Origin: JAQGLW01 sp035995725
Lineage (GTDB): Bacteria; Pseudomonadota; Gammaproteobacteria; Burkholderiales; Burkholderiaceae_D
Reading direction: 5' to 3'
Assembly (NCBI GenBank): GCA_035995725.1
Contig: DASYKE010000208.1
Location: 1-17,638 of the forward strand
Length of the DNA: 17,638 nucleotides
The notes under the pieces are model-generated. The model searched no databases and was not told where the DNA came from. It worked only from the letters and a program-made list of their open reading frames with translations. Shown in pieces: positions 1-7,719 of this stretch (its first letter is position 1; every line of letters begins with the position of its first letter). The position numbers were made by a program, and so were the translations under genes.

Positions 1-2423
1 CCGGCTTCCGCGATCTTTTGCAGCGCGGCTTCCGAGATTTCGAAACCCATGTCCATTCTTGCCAGGCGCTCCTCCAGGACTTTCAACTGTATTTTCGCAA
101 TGGCGCCGATGTTTTTCTCATCCAGCGCGTGGAATACCACAATCTCGTCGATCCGATTGATGAATTCCGGCCGGAAATGATTGCGCACTTCAGCCATTAC
201 AGCAAGCTTCACCACCGCAGGATCGCTGCCTTCCATCGACTGGATCTTGTGGGAACCGAGATTGGAAGTCATTACGATCACGGTGTTCTTGAAACTCACG
301 GTGCGGCCTTGCCCATCGGTCATGCGGCCATCATCGAGCACCTGCAGCAATACGTTGAACACGTCATGGTGCGCCTTCTCGATTTCATCGAGCAGGATCA
401 CGCTGTACGGCTTGCGCCGCACCGCTTCGGTCAGATAACCGCCTTCTTCGTAGCCGACATAGCCAGGCGGCGCACCGATCAGACGCGCGACCGAATGTTT
501 CTCCATGAATTCGCTCATGTCGATCCGGATCAGCGACTCTTCGGTATCAAACAGGAACCCCGCCAGCGCCTTGCACAGTTCGGTCTTGCCGACTCCGGTC
601 GGCCCCAGGAACATGAATGAGCCATACGGCCGGTTCGGATCGCCCAGGCCGGCACGCGAGCGGCGGATTGCATCCGACACGGCACCGATCGCTTCGTCCT
701 GGCCTATCACGCGCTTGTGCAATTCTTCTTCCATGTGCACCAGCTTCTCGCGCTCGCCCTCCATCATCTTGGCTACCGGGATGCCGGTCTGACGCGACAC
801 CACTTCGGCGATTTCTTCGGCGCCGACCTTGGTCCGCACCAGCTGGGGCTTGCCGGCTTTCACTGCGCCGGTATCTGCCTGGTTGAGCTGCGCTTCCAGC
901 TCCGGCAATCGGCCGTACTGCAACTCCGACATTTTTTGCCAATCGCCTTTGCGTTTGGCTTCTTCCATTTGCAGTTTGACTTTTTCGATCTCTTCCTTGA
1001 TGTGCTGGCTGCCCTGCACGGCCGCCTTTTCGGATTTCCAGATTTCTTCTAGGTCGGCGTATTCTCGTTCCAGCTTGAAAATTTCCTCTTCGATCAAACC
1101 CAGACGTCTCTGCGACGCTTCATCCTTTTCTTTCTTGATCGCTTCACGTTCGATCTTCAGCTGAATCAAGCGCCGTTCGAGCTTGTCCAGCGCCTCCGGC
1201 TTGGAATCGATTTCGATCTTGATCTTGGAGGCCGCTTCGTCGATCAGATCGATTGCCTTGTCCGGCAAGAACCGGTCGGTGATATAGCGATGAGACAATT
1301 CAGCAGCCGCGACGATCGCCGGGTCGGTAATGTCGACGCCATGATGAACTTCATATTTTTCCTGCAAGCCGCGCAGAATCGCGATCGTTGCTTCCACGCT
1401 CGGTTCATCGACCAGGATTTTCTGGAAACGCCGTTCCAGTGCGGCATCCTTTTCGATGTACTTGCGATATTCATCGAGCGTGGTGGCGCCGATGCAATGC
1501 AGCTCGCCGCGGGCCAATGCAGGCTTGAGCATATTGCCCGCATCCATCGCGCCTTCGGCCTTGCCGGCGCCTACAATCGTATGCATCTCGTCGATGAAGA
1601 CGATGGTCTGGCCCTGGTCCTGTGACAGCTCGTTCAATACGGCCTTGAGGCGCTCTTCGAATTCGCCGCGATATTTCGCTCCGGCCAGCAGCGCAGCCAT
1701 ATCCAGCGATAAAACACGTTTGGATTTGAGACTGTCAGGTACCGCGCCATCGACAATCCGTTGCGCCAGCCCTTCGACGATCGCAGTCTTGCCGACGCCC
1801 GGCTCACCGATCAGCACCGGGTTGTTCTTGGTGCGGCGCTGCAGCACCTGGATCGTCCTGCGAATTTCATCGTCGCGGCCGATCACCGGATCAAGTTTGC
1901 CCAGGCGGGCGCGCTCGGTCAGATCGAGCGTGTATTTCTTCAGCGCTTCGCGCTGGCCTTCGGCTTCCTGCGAATCCACCTTGGCACCGCCGCGCACGGC
2001 ATCAACCGCCGCTTCCAGCGCCTTGCGCGTCAGGCCGTTTTCACGCGCGAGTTTGCCGGCATCGGACTTGTCTTCGGTCAACGCCAGCAGCACCATCTCG
2101 CTTGAAATGAATTGGTCGCCGCGCTTCTGAGCCTCCTTGTCGGCCAGATTCAGCAGGGAAAGCAAATCGCGGCCGATTTGCACTTCACCGCCGGTACCGG
2201 TCACCTTTGGCAGCCGCTCCAGGGACGCTTTCAAGGCATTCATCAGCCCGCCGATATTGACGCCGGCGCGCTGCAGAAGCGAACGGGTACTGCCGTCGCT
2301 CTGATTCAGCAAGGCAATCAACAGGTGTACCGGTTCAATATATTGGTTGTCATTGCCAATCGCCAGACTCTGGGCATCGGCAAGCGCTTCCTGCAATTTG
2401 GTGGTCAGTTTATCGAGGCGCAT
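1..2423 (-). CDS. clpB: ATP-dependent chaperone (disaggregase) ClpB, 3' end outside window
   Basis: Hexameric AAA+ disaggregase that works with DnaK in the cytoplasm to pull polypeptides out of aggregates. About 807 codons are present; the family is usually about 860 residues, so roughly the last 50 are missing at the left edge. Visible in order: N-terminal Clp repeat domain (about 1-145), first Walker A GEPGVGKT near residue 206 and Walker B FIDE near 278, the coiled-coil middle domain rich in E, K and R (about 410-525), and the second Walker A GPTGVGKT near 607 with Walker B LLDEIEKAH. The ATG at 2423 has a GGAG ribosome site six bases upstream and starts the usual MRLDKLT N-terminus. A sigma-32-type promoter lies just upstream. 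The reading frame is open throughout the visible part. Identification is secure. Confidence 0.98.
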   Translation of the reverse strand, partial: MRLDKLTTKLQEALADAQSLAIGNDNQYIEPVHLLIALLNQSDGSTRSLLQRAGVNIGGLMNALKASLERLPKVTGTGGEVQIGRDLLSLLNLADKEAQKRGDQFISSEMVLLALTEDKSDAGKLARENGLTRKALEAAVDAVRGGAKVDSQEAEGQREALKKYTLDLTERARLGKLDPVIGRDDEIRRTIQVLQRRTKNNPVLIGEPGVGKTAIVEGLAQRIVDGAVPDSLKSKRVLSLDMAALLAGAKYRGEFEERLKAVLNELSQDQGQTIVFIDEMHTIVGAGKAEGAMDAGNMLKPALARGELHCIGATTLDEYRKYIEKDAALERRFQKILVDEPSVEATIAILRGLQEKYEVHHGVDITDPAIVAAAELSHRYITDRFLPDKAIDLIDEAASKIKIEIDSKPEALDKLERRLIQLKIEREAIKKEKDEASQRRLGLIEEEIFKLEREYADLEEIWKSEKAAVQGSQHIKEEIEKVKLQMEEAKRKGDWQKMSELQYGRLPELEAQLNQADTGAVKAGKPQLVRTKVGAEEIAEVVSRQTGIPVAKMMEGEREKLVHMEEELHKRVIGQDEAIGAVSDAIRRSRAGLGDPNRPYGSFMFLGPTGVGKTELCKALAGFLFDTEESLIRIDMSEFMEKHSVARLIGAPPGYVGYEEGGYLTEAVRRKPYSVILLDEIEKAHHDVFNVLLQVLDDGRMTDGQGRTVSFKNTVIVMTSNLGSHKIQSMEGSDPAVVKLAVMAEVRNHFRPEFINRIDEIVVFHALDEKNIGAIAKIQLKVLEERLARMDMGFEISEAALQKIAEA

Positions 2424-2454
2424 CGGTCGCTCCAAAAAAAACAATCTGGCATGA

Positions 2455-2482
2455 AAATAGGGATGATTAACCCTTTTTCAAG
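2455..2482 (-). promoter_or_regulatory. Sigma-32 (RpoH) heat-shock promoter of clpB
   Basis: On the minus strand CTTGAAA (2482-2476) is followed after 13 bases by CCCTATTT (2462-2455). The RpoH consensus is CTTGAAA, 11-16 bases, CCCCATnT, so the -35 is perfect and the -10 is one base off at its conserved positions. The predicted transcription start, near 2448, gives a leader of only about 25 bases before the clpB ATG. Heat-shock control of clpB is well established in proteobacteria. The match is read directly; use of the promoter is inferred. Confidence 0.85.
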
Positions 2483-2611
2483 AAAGGATGTGACGAAGGC
2501 AAAAATGACCAGGATTTACATCCTTGGCAGTACCCGGTGGGAAACTGATACTCGTTTGCCGAAAAATAGCTTGGAATGACTATCAATATAGTCCAAAACC
2601 GGACGCCTTAC

Positions 2612-2986
2612 CTAACCGGCGAGCGCCTGGTAGGTGGCAAAACCGGCGATACAGCATGCGATTGAGCCGATCAGATGCAACGCCGTATGTCCCAGCGCCC
2701 ACGCATAATCGCCTCGCTGCAGCAAGATCATTGCTTCTGCGGAAAAAGTGGAGAAGGTGGTCAATCCACCGAGAAATCCGGTAATGGCAAACAAACGCCA
2801 TTCCGCTGAAAGCGCCGGATATTGCTGAAAAAAACCGAGCGCAATCCCGATCAAATAACCGCCGACCAGATTGGCTACCAGAGTGCCGAACGGCAAATGA
2901 TTATGAAGCGCATTCATGTACGCAGTCAAACCCCAGCGCAGCCATGACCCCAATGCCGCGCCGAACCCCACTGCCAGCCAGCTCAC
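2612..2986 (-). CDS. crcB: Fluoride ion channel/exporter CrcB (Fluc)
   Basis: Inner-membrane dimeric channel that lets cytoplasmic fluoride escape. With the GTG start at 2986 the protein is 124 residues, the family's usual size, and begins MSWLAVGFGAALGSWLRW. Four hydrophobic helices are visible (about 2-20, 34-54, 66-90, 97-120). The family signatures are present: GTLVANLVGG with the conserved Asn near 39, and GGLTTFSTFSAE near 73-84, which carries the central sodium-site Thr/Ser region and the fluoride-lining Phe residues. An earlier ATG at 3022 lies inside moaE and would add a polar 12-residue tail unlike the family. The GTG start overlaps the moaE stop as GTGA and has AGGGA just upstream, so translation is probably coupled to moaE. 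No crcB-type fluoride riboswitch is possible in this tightly packed position. Confidence 0.93.
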   Translation of the reverse strand: MSWLAVGFGAALGSWLRWGLTAYMNALHNHLPFGTLVANLVGGYLIGIALGFFQQYPALSAEWRLFAITGFLGGLTTFSTFSAEAMILLQRGDYAWALGHTALHLIGSIACCIAGFATYQALAG

Positions 2987-3462
2987 CCCGTATCCCTGCC
3001 GTTGCTGGAACTGACGCCCCATTTTGTCAGCGCCTTGTCATCCGCCGCCCGCGCATCGACCCAGCGCGCACCGTTCGGTGTCTGCTCTTTCTTCCAGAAC
3101 GGCGCCTGCGTTTTCAAATAATCCATAATGAATTCGCATGCGGCAAACGCCTCGCCCCGATGTGCCGCGGTCACTGCGACCAGCACGATCTGGTCCAGCG
3201 GCTTCAGCGGCCCGACCCGATGAATCACCAACGCATCGAAAATGGTCCAGCGCACCTTGGCCTGCGCAACAATGTCTTCCAGCGCCCGCTCAGTCATGCC
3301 GGGATAATGCTCCAGCTCCATTTCGGCGACACTGGTGCCATCGTTGATGTCGCGCACGGTGCCGGTGAAAGTCACGATCGCACCAATTCTCGGATCGGCA
3401 GCGCGCAATTGCGCGACCTCGGCGGTGAGGTCGAAATCCTGAGTTTGTACACGAATCGGCAT
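2983..3462 (-). CDS. moaE: Molybdopterin synthase catalytic (large) subunit MoaE
   Basis: Large subunit of molybdopterin synthase, which with thiocarboxylated MoaD converts cyclic pyranopterin monophosphate to molybdopterin in the cytoplasm. The protein is 159 residues. Family motifs are clear: FTGTVRD (32-38), LEHYPGMTE (50-58), HRVGPLKPLD (81-90), AHRGEAFAAC (100-109) and LKTQAPFWKKE (116-126), which holds the catalytic lysines (K117, K124/K125). The substrate-binding His-Arg of AAHR is intact. It follows moaD by 42 bases and its stop overlaps the crcB start, so it belongs to the moeA-moaD-moaE-crcB run. The last dozen residues (SSSNGRDTG) are low-complexity and are probably a dispensable tail. 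Confidence 0.96.
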   Translation of the reverse strand: MPIRVQTQDFDLTAEVAQLRAADPRIGAIVTFTGTVRDINDGTSVAEMELEHYPGMTERALEDIVAQAKVRWTIFDALVIHRVGPLKPLDQIVLVAVTAAHRGEAFAACEFIMDYLKTQAPFWKKEQTPNGARWVDARAADDKALTKWGVSSSNGRDTG

Positions 3463-3504
3463 CTGCTCTTGACTCCGTTTTTATTAGAGAGTGTTATGCA
3501 CTAT

Positions 3505-3762
3505 CTAGCCCCCGGTCACGGGCGGGAAAAAAGCAACTTCACAACCATCGGCAATCGGCGTTTTTGCTTCCGTCATCTGCTGATTGCATGCCATGCGCAA
3601 CGCACGCCCTTCCGCCAGCGCTTCGGCCCATACGCCGCCCCGTTCGCGCAAATAATTGCGCACATCGCCGACAGTTCGGACATGGGCCGGCAAGGTGATC
3701 GATTCGTGTGCGGTACCGAGCATCTCGCGAATGCTGGCGAAAAAGCGCAGTTGGATGTCCAT
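3505..3762 (-). CDS. moaD: Molybdopterin synthase sulfur-carrier (small) subunit MoaD
   Basis: Ubiquitin-fold sulfur carrier of molybdopterin synthase. It is 85 residues, typical for MoaD, opens with IQLRFFASIRE and ends in the obligatory Gly-Gly (PPVTGG). That C-terminus is adenylated by MoeB and thiocarboxylated before it delivers sulfur within the MoaE pocket. The ATG is preceded by AGGGA at five bases. It sits 23 bases after moeA and just before its partner moaE, as expected for one operon. No moeB, moaA or moaC is in the window, so those steps must be encoded elsewhere. Confidence 0.94.
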   Translation of the reverse strand: MDIQLRFFASIREMLGTAHESITLPAHVRTVGDVRNYLRERGGVWAEALAEGRALRMACNQQMTEAKTPIADGCEVAFFPPVTGG

Positions 3763-3785
3763 TTTATCCCTGAAGCCAGTAAAGT

Positions 3786-5027
3786 CTAGTAAAGCAGTTC
3801 ATTGAACGGAATAAACCGGACCGAGTCTCCCGGCTCAATGACTTTTCCGGGCGGATTATCGATCAGGCCATCGCCCCATACCGTGGACGTCAGGACGGCA
3901 GAACTTTGATTGGCAAACAAATCGAGCCCGCCCTTGGCATTGATTCTGGCACGCAGGAATTCATTGCGCCTGTCTGCTTTGGGCCATGCGAAATCGGCAC
4001 GCATGGCAAACGCTTCAGGCATGACATCGACCACCCCTTGCAATCGCAAAATGAATGGCCGCACAAAGAGCAGGAAAGTGACGAGGCTGGAAACCGGGTT
4101 GCCGGGCAGCCCCAAAAAGAAAGCGGAGCCCTCGTTGCCCGCACGATCTACATTGCCGAATGCCAGCGGCTTGCCCGGTTTGACGGCGATCTGCCACATG
4201 TTCAGGCGTCCTTCCGCCTCGACCGCGGGCCTGATATGGTCTTCTTCACCGACCGACACGCCGCCGGACGTGATGATCAAGTCATGCCGCTGCGCCGCCT
4301 TGCGCAGAGTATCGCGGGTGGCCGCCAGCGTATCCGGCACAATGCCGTAGTCGGTGATGTCGCAGCCGAGATTTTCTAGCAAGCCACGCAGCGTGAAACG
4401 ATTCGAGTTATAAATTGCGCCGGGCTTCAGGACCTCGCCCGGCATCGCCAGTTCATCTCCGGTAAAAAAGACCGCGACGCGCAGCTTGCGCACCACCGGC
4501 AAGGTGGCTAGTCCGACCGACGCCGCCAATCCCAGTTCCTGTCCGCGCAAGCGGGTCCCTGCCGTCAGGATGACGCTATCGGCGCGAATATCCTCGCCGC
4601 TGCGGCGTATCCACTCGCCCGGCTGCGGTGCATGCTTGATCGTGACCATATCGCCGACAGCCGACTTTTCCAGCTCGCACAGCTCTTGCATCACCACCGC
4701 ATCCGCGCCTTCCGGAATCATCGCGCCGGTGAAGATGCGCGCCGCTGTGCCGGGTTGCAGCGGTTGCCCGACATATCCAGCCGGAATACGCTGCGACACG
4801 GTCAGCCTGGCCGCACCGCTAGCGCATTCGGCCGCGCGCACTGCATAACCGTCCATCTGGGTATTGTCCATCGGCGGAACATCGAGTCGCGACGTCTGCG
4901 CTTCGGCAAGCACACGGCCATTCGCGGCGAGTGTCGCGATCTGTTCCGTCTGCGCGACGGGTTTCACCGCAGCGAGCAGGAACTCCAGCGCTTCGGCTAC
5001 GCTCAACATCGGTTTTTTTTCAGTCAT
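3786..5027 (-). CDS. moeA: Molybdopterin molybdenumtransferase MoeA
   Basis: Inserts molybdate into adenylylated molybdopterin, the last general step of molybdenum cofactor synthesis. Its 413 residues match E. coli MoeA (411). Motifs in order: PPMDNTQMDGYAV (51-63), the GEWIRRSGED segment (137-146), FFTGDEL (187-193), SGGVSVGEEDH (254-264, the MoCF-biosynthesis active-site loop), KPGKPLAFG (283-291) and GLPGNPVSSLVTF (306-318). All conserved Asp and Glu positions of the active site appear present. The ATG has AGG seven bases upstream. It starts 57 bases after thrC on the same strand and is followed by moaD after 23 bases. No separate promoter is obvious in the 57-base gap, so read-through from thrC is likely. 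Confidence 0.96.
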   Translation of the reverse strand: MTEKKPMLSVAEALEFLLAAVKPVAQTEQIATLAANGRVLAEAQTSRLDVPPMDNTQMDGYAVRAAECASGAARLTVSQRIPAGYVGQPLQPGTAARIFTGAMIPEGADAVVMQELCELEKSAVGDMVTIKHAPQPGEWIRRSGEDIRADSVILTAGTRLRGQELGLAASVGLATLPVVRKLRVAVFFTGDELAMPGEVLKPGAIYNSNRFTLRGLLENLGCDITDYGIVPDTLAATRDTLRKAAQRHDLIITSGGVSVGEEDHIRPAVEAEGRLNMWQIAVKPGKPLAFGNVDRAGNEGSAFFLGLPGNPVSSLVTFLLFVRPFILRLQGVVDVMPEAFAMRADFAWPKADRRNEFLRARINAKGGLDLFANQSSAVLTSTVWGDGLIDNPPGKVIEPGDSVRFIPFNELLY

Positions 5028-5084
5028 GTCCGACCTGATTATTTATGCATGCCATGCGCGGCCAGCATCCTGATATGCGTTTCA

Positions 5085-6545
5085 TCATAAACCGGTATGC
5101 TCTGCAATAAATGCCTTGATCTTTGCCACGTCAGGCGCCATCACCACGAAGCGCTGAGGCAGCGCCTCGATATTCTCGAAGCCTGCGGGCCGCCTGGCGT
5201 TACGGCCGAGCGCTTCCTGAATCGTTTCGTTGAACTTGGCTGCCAGCGCGGTCTCCAGTACGATCATCGGCACGCCCGGCGCCAGATGTTCGCGCGCGAC
5301 TTTCACGCCGTCGGCAGTATGGGTATCGATGGTCACGTCATATTTTGCCTGGATATCGCGGATGGTACGCAGGCGGTCCTTGTGAATCGATTTGCCCGAC
5401 AGAAAACCGTATTGCCCCACTTTCCTGAACTCGTCGCCGTCGCTGCCGGGCTTGCCCGACAAGTCGAAACCGCCGTGCGTCTCGACCTTCCTGAACAGTG
5501 CACGCACGCGGTCGCCATTGCGGTCCAGCAAATCATAAATAAAGCGTTCGAGATTCGACGCTTTGCTGATATCCATGCTGGGACTGGTAGTGTGATAGGT
5601 TTCCGCCGATTTGCGCACGCGGTAAACGCCGGTGCGGAAAAATTCGTCCAGCACATCATTCTCGTTGGTAGCCACGACCAGTTTATCGATCGGCAAACCC
5701 ATCATGCGCGCAATATGTCCGGCGCAGATATTGCCGAAATTGCCGGACGGGACAGTGAACGACACCTTTTGATTGTTGCTGACAGTCGCGCTCAGATACC
5801 CGCGGAAGTAGTACACCACCTGCGCGACAATGCGCGCCCAGTTGATCGAATTGACGGTGCCGATTTTTTGCCGCGTCTTGTAGTCGAGGTCGTTCGATAC
5901 CGCCTTGACCATGTCTTGGCAATCGTCGAACATGCCGTCGATGGCGATGTTGAAAATATTCGGATCTTGCAGGCTGAACATTTGCGCAGTCTGGAAGGCG
6001 CTCATTTTCCTGTGCGGCGACACCATGAAAACGCGGATGCCCTTTTTGCCGCGCATCGCATATTCGGCCGCGCTGCCGGTATCGCCGGAGGTCGCGCCGA
6101 AAATATTCAGTTCCGCACGTTGTTTGGCCAGCATGTATTCAAACAGGTTGCCGAGCAGCTGCATTGCCATATCCTTGAATGCGAGCGTCGGTCCGTTGGA
6201 TAGCGCCTGCAACATCAGCTTGGTACCATTTTCCTCTTCCATTACGCATAACGGCGTAATTTGCGCCGGATCTTCGCCGGCGCGCGCATTGCGATATATA
6301 TCGGCGGTGTAAGTCTTCTGAATCAGCGCCTTCAGATCCGCTTCGGGAATGTCGGTAACGAATTTTTTCAGCACTTCCAGCGCCAGATCGGCATACGACA
6401 GCTTGCGCCAGACATTGAGTTCTGCACCGGAGACTCGGGGGTACTCGGCAGGCATATACAGACCGCCGTCGGGTGCCAGACCGCCTAACAGGATTTCGGA
6501 GAAAGATTGCGTCGGAGCATGGCCGCGCGTCGAGACGTATTGCAT
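5085..6545 (-). CDS. thrC: Threonine synthase ThrC
   Basis: PLP-dependent enzyme that converts O-phosphohomoserine to L-threonine, the last step of threonine biosynthesis. From the ATG at 6545 the protein is 486 residues, the longer class found in proteobacteria and fungi, and begins MQYVSTRG, matching the family N-terminus. The N-terminal motif LLGGLAPDGGLYMP, the PLP-lysine motif NGPTLAFKDMAMQ (Lys about 124), the phosphate-binding GATSGDTGSAAEYA loop and FTVPSGNFGNICAG are all seen. An in-frame TTG at 6560 would add five residues; the ATG is preferred from family alignment although neither has a good Shine-Dalgarno sequence. thrC is separated here from hom by kbl, tdh and a plus-strand gene, so it probably needs its own promoter, for which a TATAAT box is seen upstream. 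Confidence 0.96.
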   Translation of the reverse strand: MQYVSTRGHAPTQSFSEILLGGLAPDGGLYMPAEYPRVSGAELNVWRKLSYADLALEVLKKFVTDIPEADLKALIQKTYTADIYRNARAGEDPAQITPLCVMEEENGTKLMLQALSNGPTLAFKDMAMQLLGNLFEYMLAKQRAELNIFGATSGDTGSAAEYAMRGKKGIRVFMVSPHRKMSAFQTAQMFSLQDPNIFNIAIDGMFDDCQDMVKAVSNDLDYKTRQKIGTVNSINWARIVAQVVYYFRGYLSATVSNNQKVSFTVPSGNFGNICAGHIARMMGLPIDKLVVATNENDVLDEFFRTGVYRVRKSAETYHTTSPSMDISKASNLERFIYDLLDRNGDRVRALFRKVETHGGFDLSGKPGSDGDEFRKVGQYGFLSGKSIHKDRLRTIRDIQAKYDVTIDTHTADGVKVAREHLAPGVPMIVLETALAAKFNETIQEALGRNARRPAGFENIEALPQRFVVMAPDVAKIKAFIAEHTGL

Positions 6546-6579
6546 ACTATGATTGACCAAGTTTCAACGAAAAACCGAC

Positions 6580-6606
6580 ATTATAACTGCCGTACGTACC
6601 TGTCGG
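6580..6606 (-). promoter_or_regulatory. Candidate sigma-70 promoter of thrC
   Basis: The tdh-thrC gap (6546-6736) contains a perfect minus-strand TATAAT at 6585-6580. The best -35 candidate is CCGACA at 6606-6601, four of six consensus bases with a short 15-base spacer; no better hexamer lies at 16-18 bases. The spacer holds the palindrome GTACGTAC. Predicted transcription would start about 30 bases before the thrC ATG. The -10 is convincing; the promoter as a whole is only moderately supported. Confidence 0.45.
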
Positions 6607-6736
6607 CATTGGCACGCATGATCCCTATACACAGAACTGCCAAACGGCCGGATGACAATTTTCCGCTCTTGCCATGCGCATAAGTGCCGGTCGAATATCT
6701 GTTTCATATAGTAAATGGAACAGGCACCCGTCCTCT

Positions 6737-7708
6737 TCAGGCTGCATGATCAAGTTTGCGCTGCGACACTTCGACATGCAATAACATATCCGTAACCAAT
6801 TGTTGCAGATCGATACCGGCGCGCCAGCCCCAGTCGTCCCGGGCATGGCTGTCGTCCACGCTATGCGGCCAGCTGTCCGCGATCGCCTGGCGATTGTCGG
6901 GCTGATAGCTGATTTTGAACTGCGGCAAACATTGCTTGATCGCTTGCGCCAGCTCCCGTGGATTAAAGCTTAAACCGGCTACATTGTAGGCGGAGCGAAT
7001 ATGTATTTTATCTGGGGGCGCTGCCATCAACTCCATCGTGGCGCGGATCGCATCGGGCATATAAATCATTGGCAGCGTAGTCTCGGGTTTCAAATAGCAA
7101 ATATACTCGTCACCGCGCCTGGCCGCGTGGAAAATGGCAATCGCGTAATCGGTAGTGCCGCCGCCGGGTGGCGACTTGTGGCTGATGATGCCCGGGTAGC
7201 GGATGCTGCGTACATCGACGCCGAATCGGGCGAAATAGTATTCGCACAAGCGCTCGCCGGCCTGCTTGCTGATACCGTAAATCGTGGTCGGGTCCATCAC
7301 CGTAAACTGCGGCGTATCGATCTGCGGCGTATGCGGGCCGAATGCAGCGATCGAGGAAGGCCAAAATATGCGCAGCGGTTTGCCTGCGCGCCCGCGTTCG
7401 CGCGCCAGCTCAAGAATATTCAACAGGCCGCCCATGTTCAGCGTCCACGCCTTCAGCGGCGCCTGTTCGCCGGTTACCGACAACATCGCAGCCAGTTGAT
7501 ACACTTGCGTCACGCCGTGGCTATCGATGATCTGCGCAGCCCGGCTGCCATCCAGCACGTCCAGTGTCTCGTAACATGTTGCACCGTAAAGGCTGCGCGG
7601 CCCGATATCTGTCGCAATCACATTATCCGCACCGTGCTTCGCTGCCAGCGCTTCGACCAGTTCACTGCCGATTTGGCCATTGGCACCGATCACCAGAATT
7701 CGCTCCAT
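6737..7708 (-). CDS. tdh: L-threonine 3-dehydrogenase, short-chain (epimerase-like) type
   Basis: NAD-dependent oxidation of L-threonine to 2-amino-3-oxobutyrate, the substrate of Kbl. This is not the zinc medium-chain Tdh of E. coli but the extended short-chain dehydrogenase type related to UDP-galactose 4-epimerase, known from Cupriavidus, Flavobacterium and animals. Seen over 323 residues: the NAD-binding GANGQIG (8-14), the catalytic Ser in WPSSIAAFG (116-124), YGISK (Tyr144, Lys148), RYPGIISHKSPPGGGTTDYA (170-189), diagnostic for this subfamily, and YNVAGLSFNP near the C-terminus. AAGGAG lies six bases before the ATG. It follows kbl by 11 bases, so the two form an operon. The substrate assignment rests on the subfamily motif and on the kbl neighbour. 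Confidence 0.93.
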   Translation of the reverse strand: MERILVIGANGQIGSELVEALAAKHGADNVIATDIGPRSLYGATCYETLDVLDGSRAAQIIDSHGVTQVYQLAAMLSVTGEQAPLKAWTLNMGGLLNILELARERGRAGKPLRIFWPSSIAAFGPHTPQIDTPQFTVMDPTTIYGISKQAGERLCEYYFARFGVDVRSIRYPGIISHKSPPGGGTTDYAIAIFHAARRGDEYICYLKPETTLPMIYMPDAIRATMELMAAPPDKIHIRSAYNVAGLSFNPRELAQAIKQCLPQFKISYQPDNRQAIADSWPHSVDDSHARDDWGWRAGIDLQQLVTDMLLHVEVSQRKLDHAA

Positions 7709-7719
7709 CGCGCGCTCCT

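Noticed and set aside
2586..2603. GTCC/GGAC repeat after crcB as a terminator
   Set aside because: Only a four-pair stem and no T-run on the minus strand; too weak to call.
2944..3789. Open frame of 281 codons on the plus strand
   Set aside because: It is antisense to crcB, moaE and moaD, all well supported; no recognisable domain or ribosome site.
5097..6203. Open frame of 368 codons on the plus strand
   Set aside because: It lies entirely antisense to thrC, whose protein motifs are complete; the translation is His/Arg-rich and resembles no family, as expected for the shadow of a high-G+C gene.
6625..6846. Short minus-strand frame overlapping the end of tdh
   Set aside because: Mostly within tdh in another frame and the tdh-thrC gap; no ribosome site or similarity.
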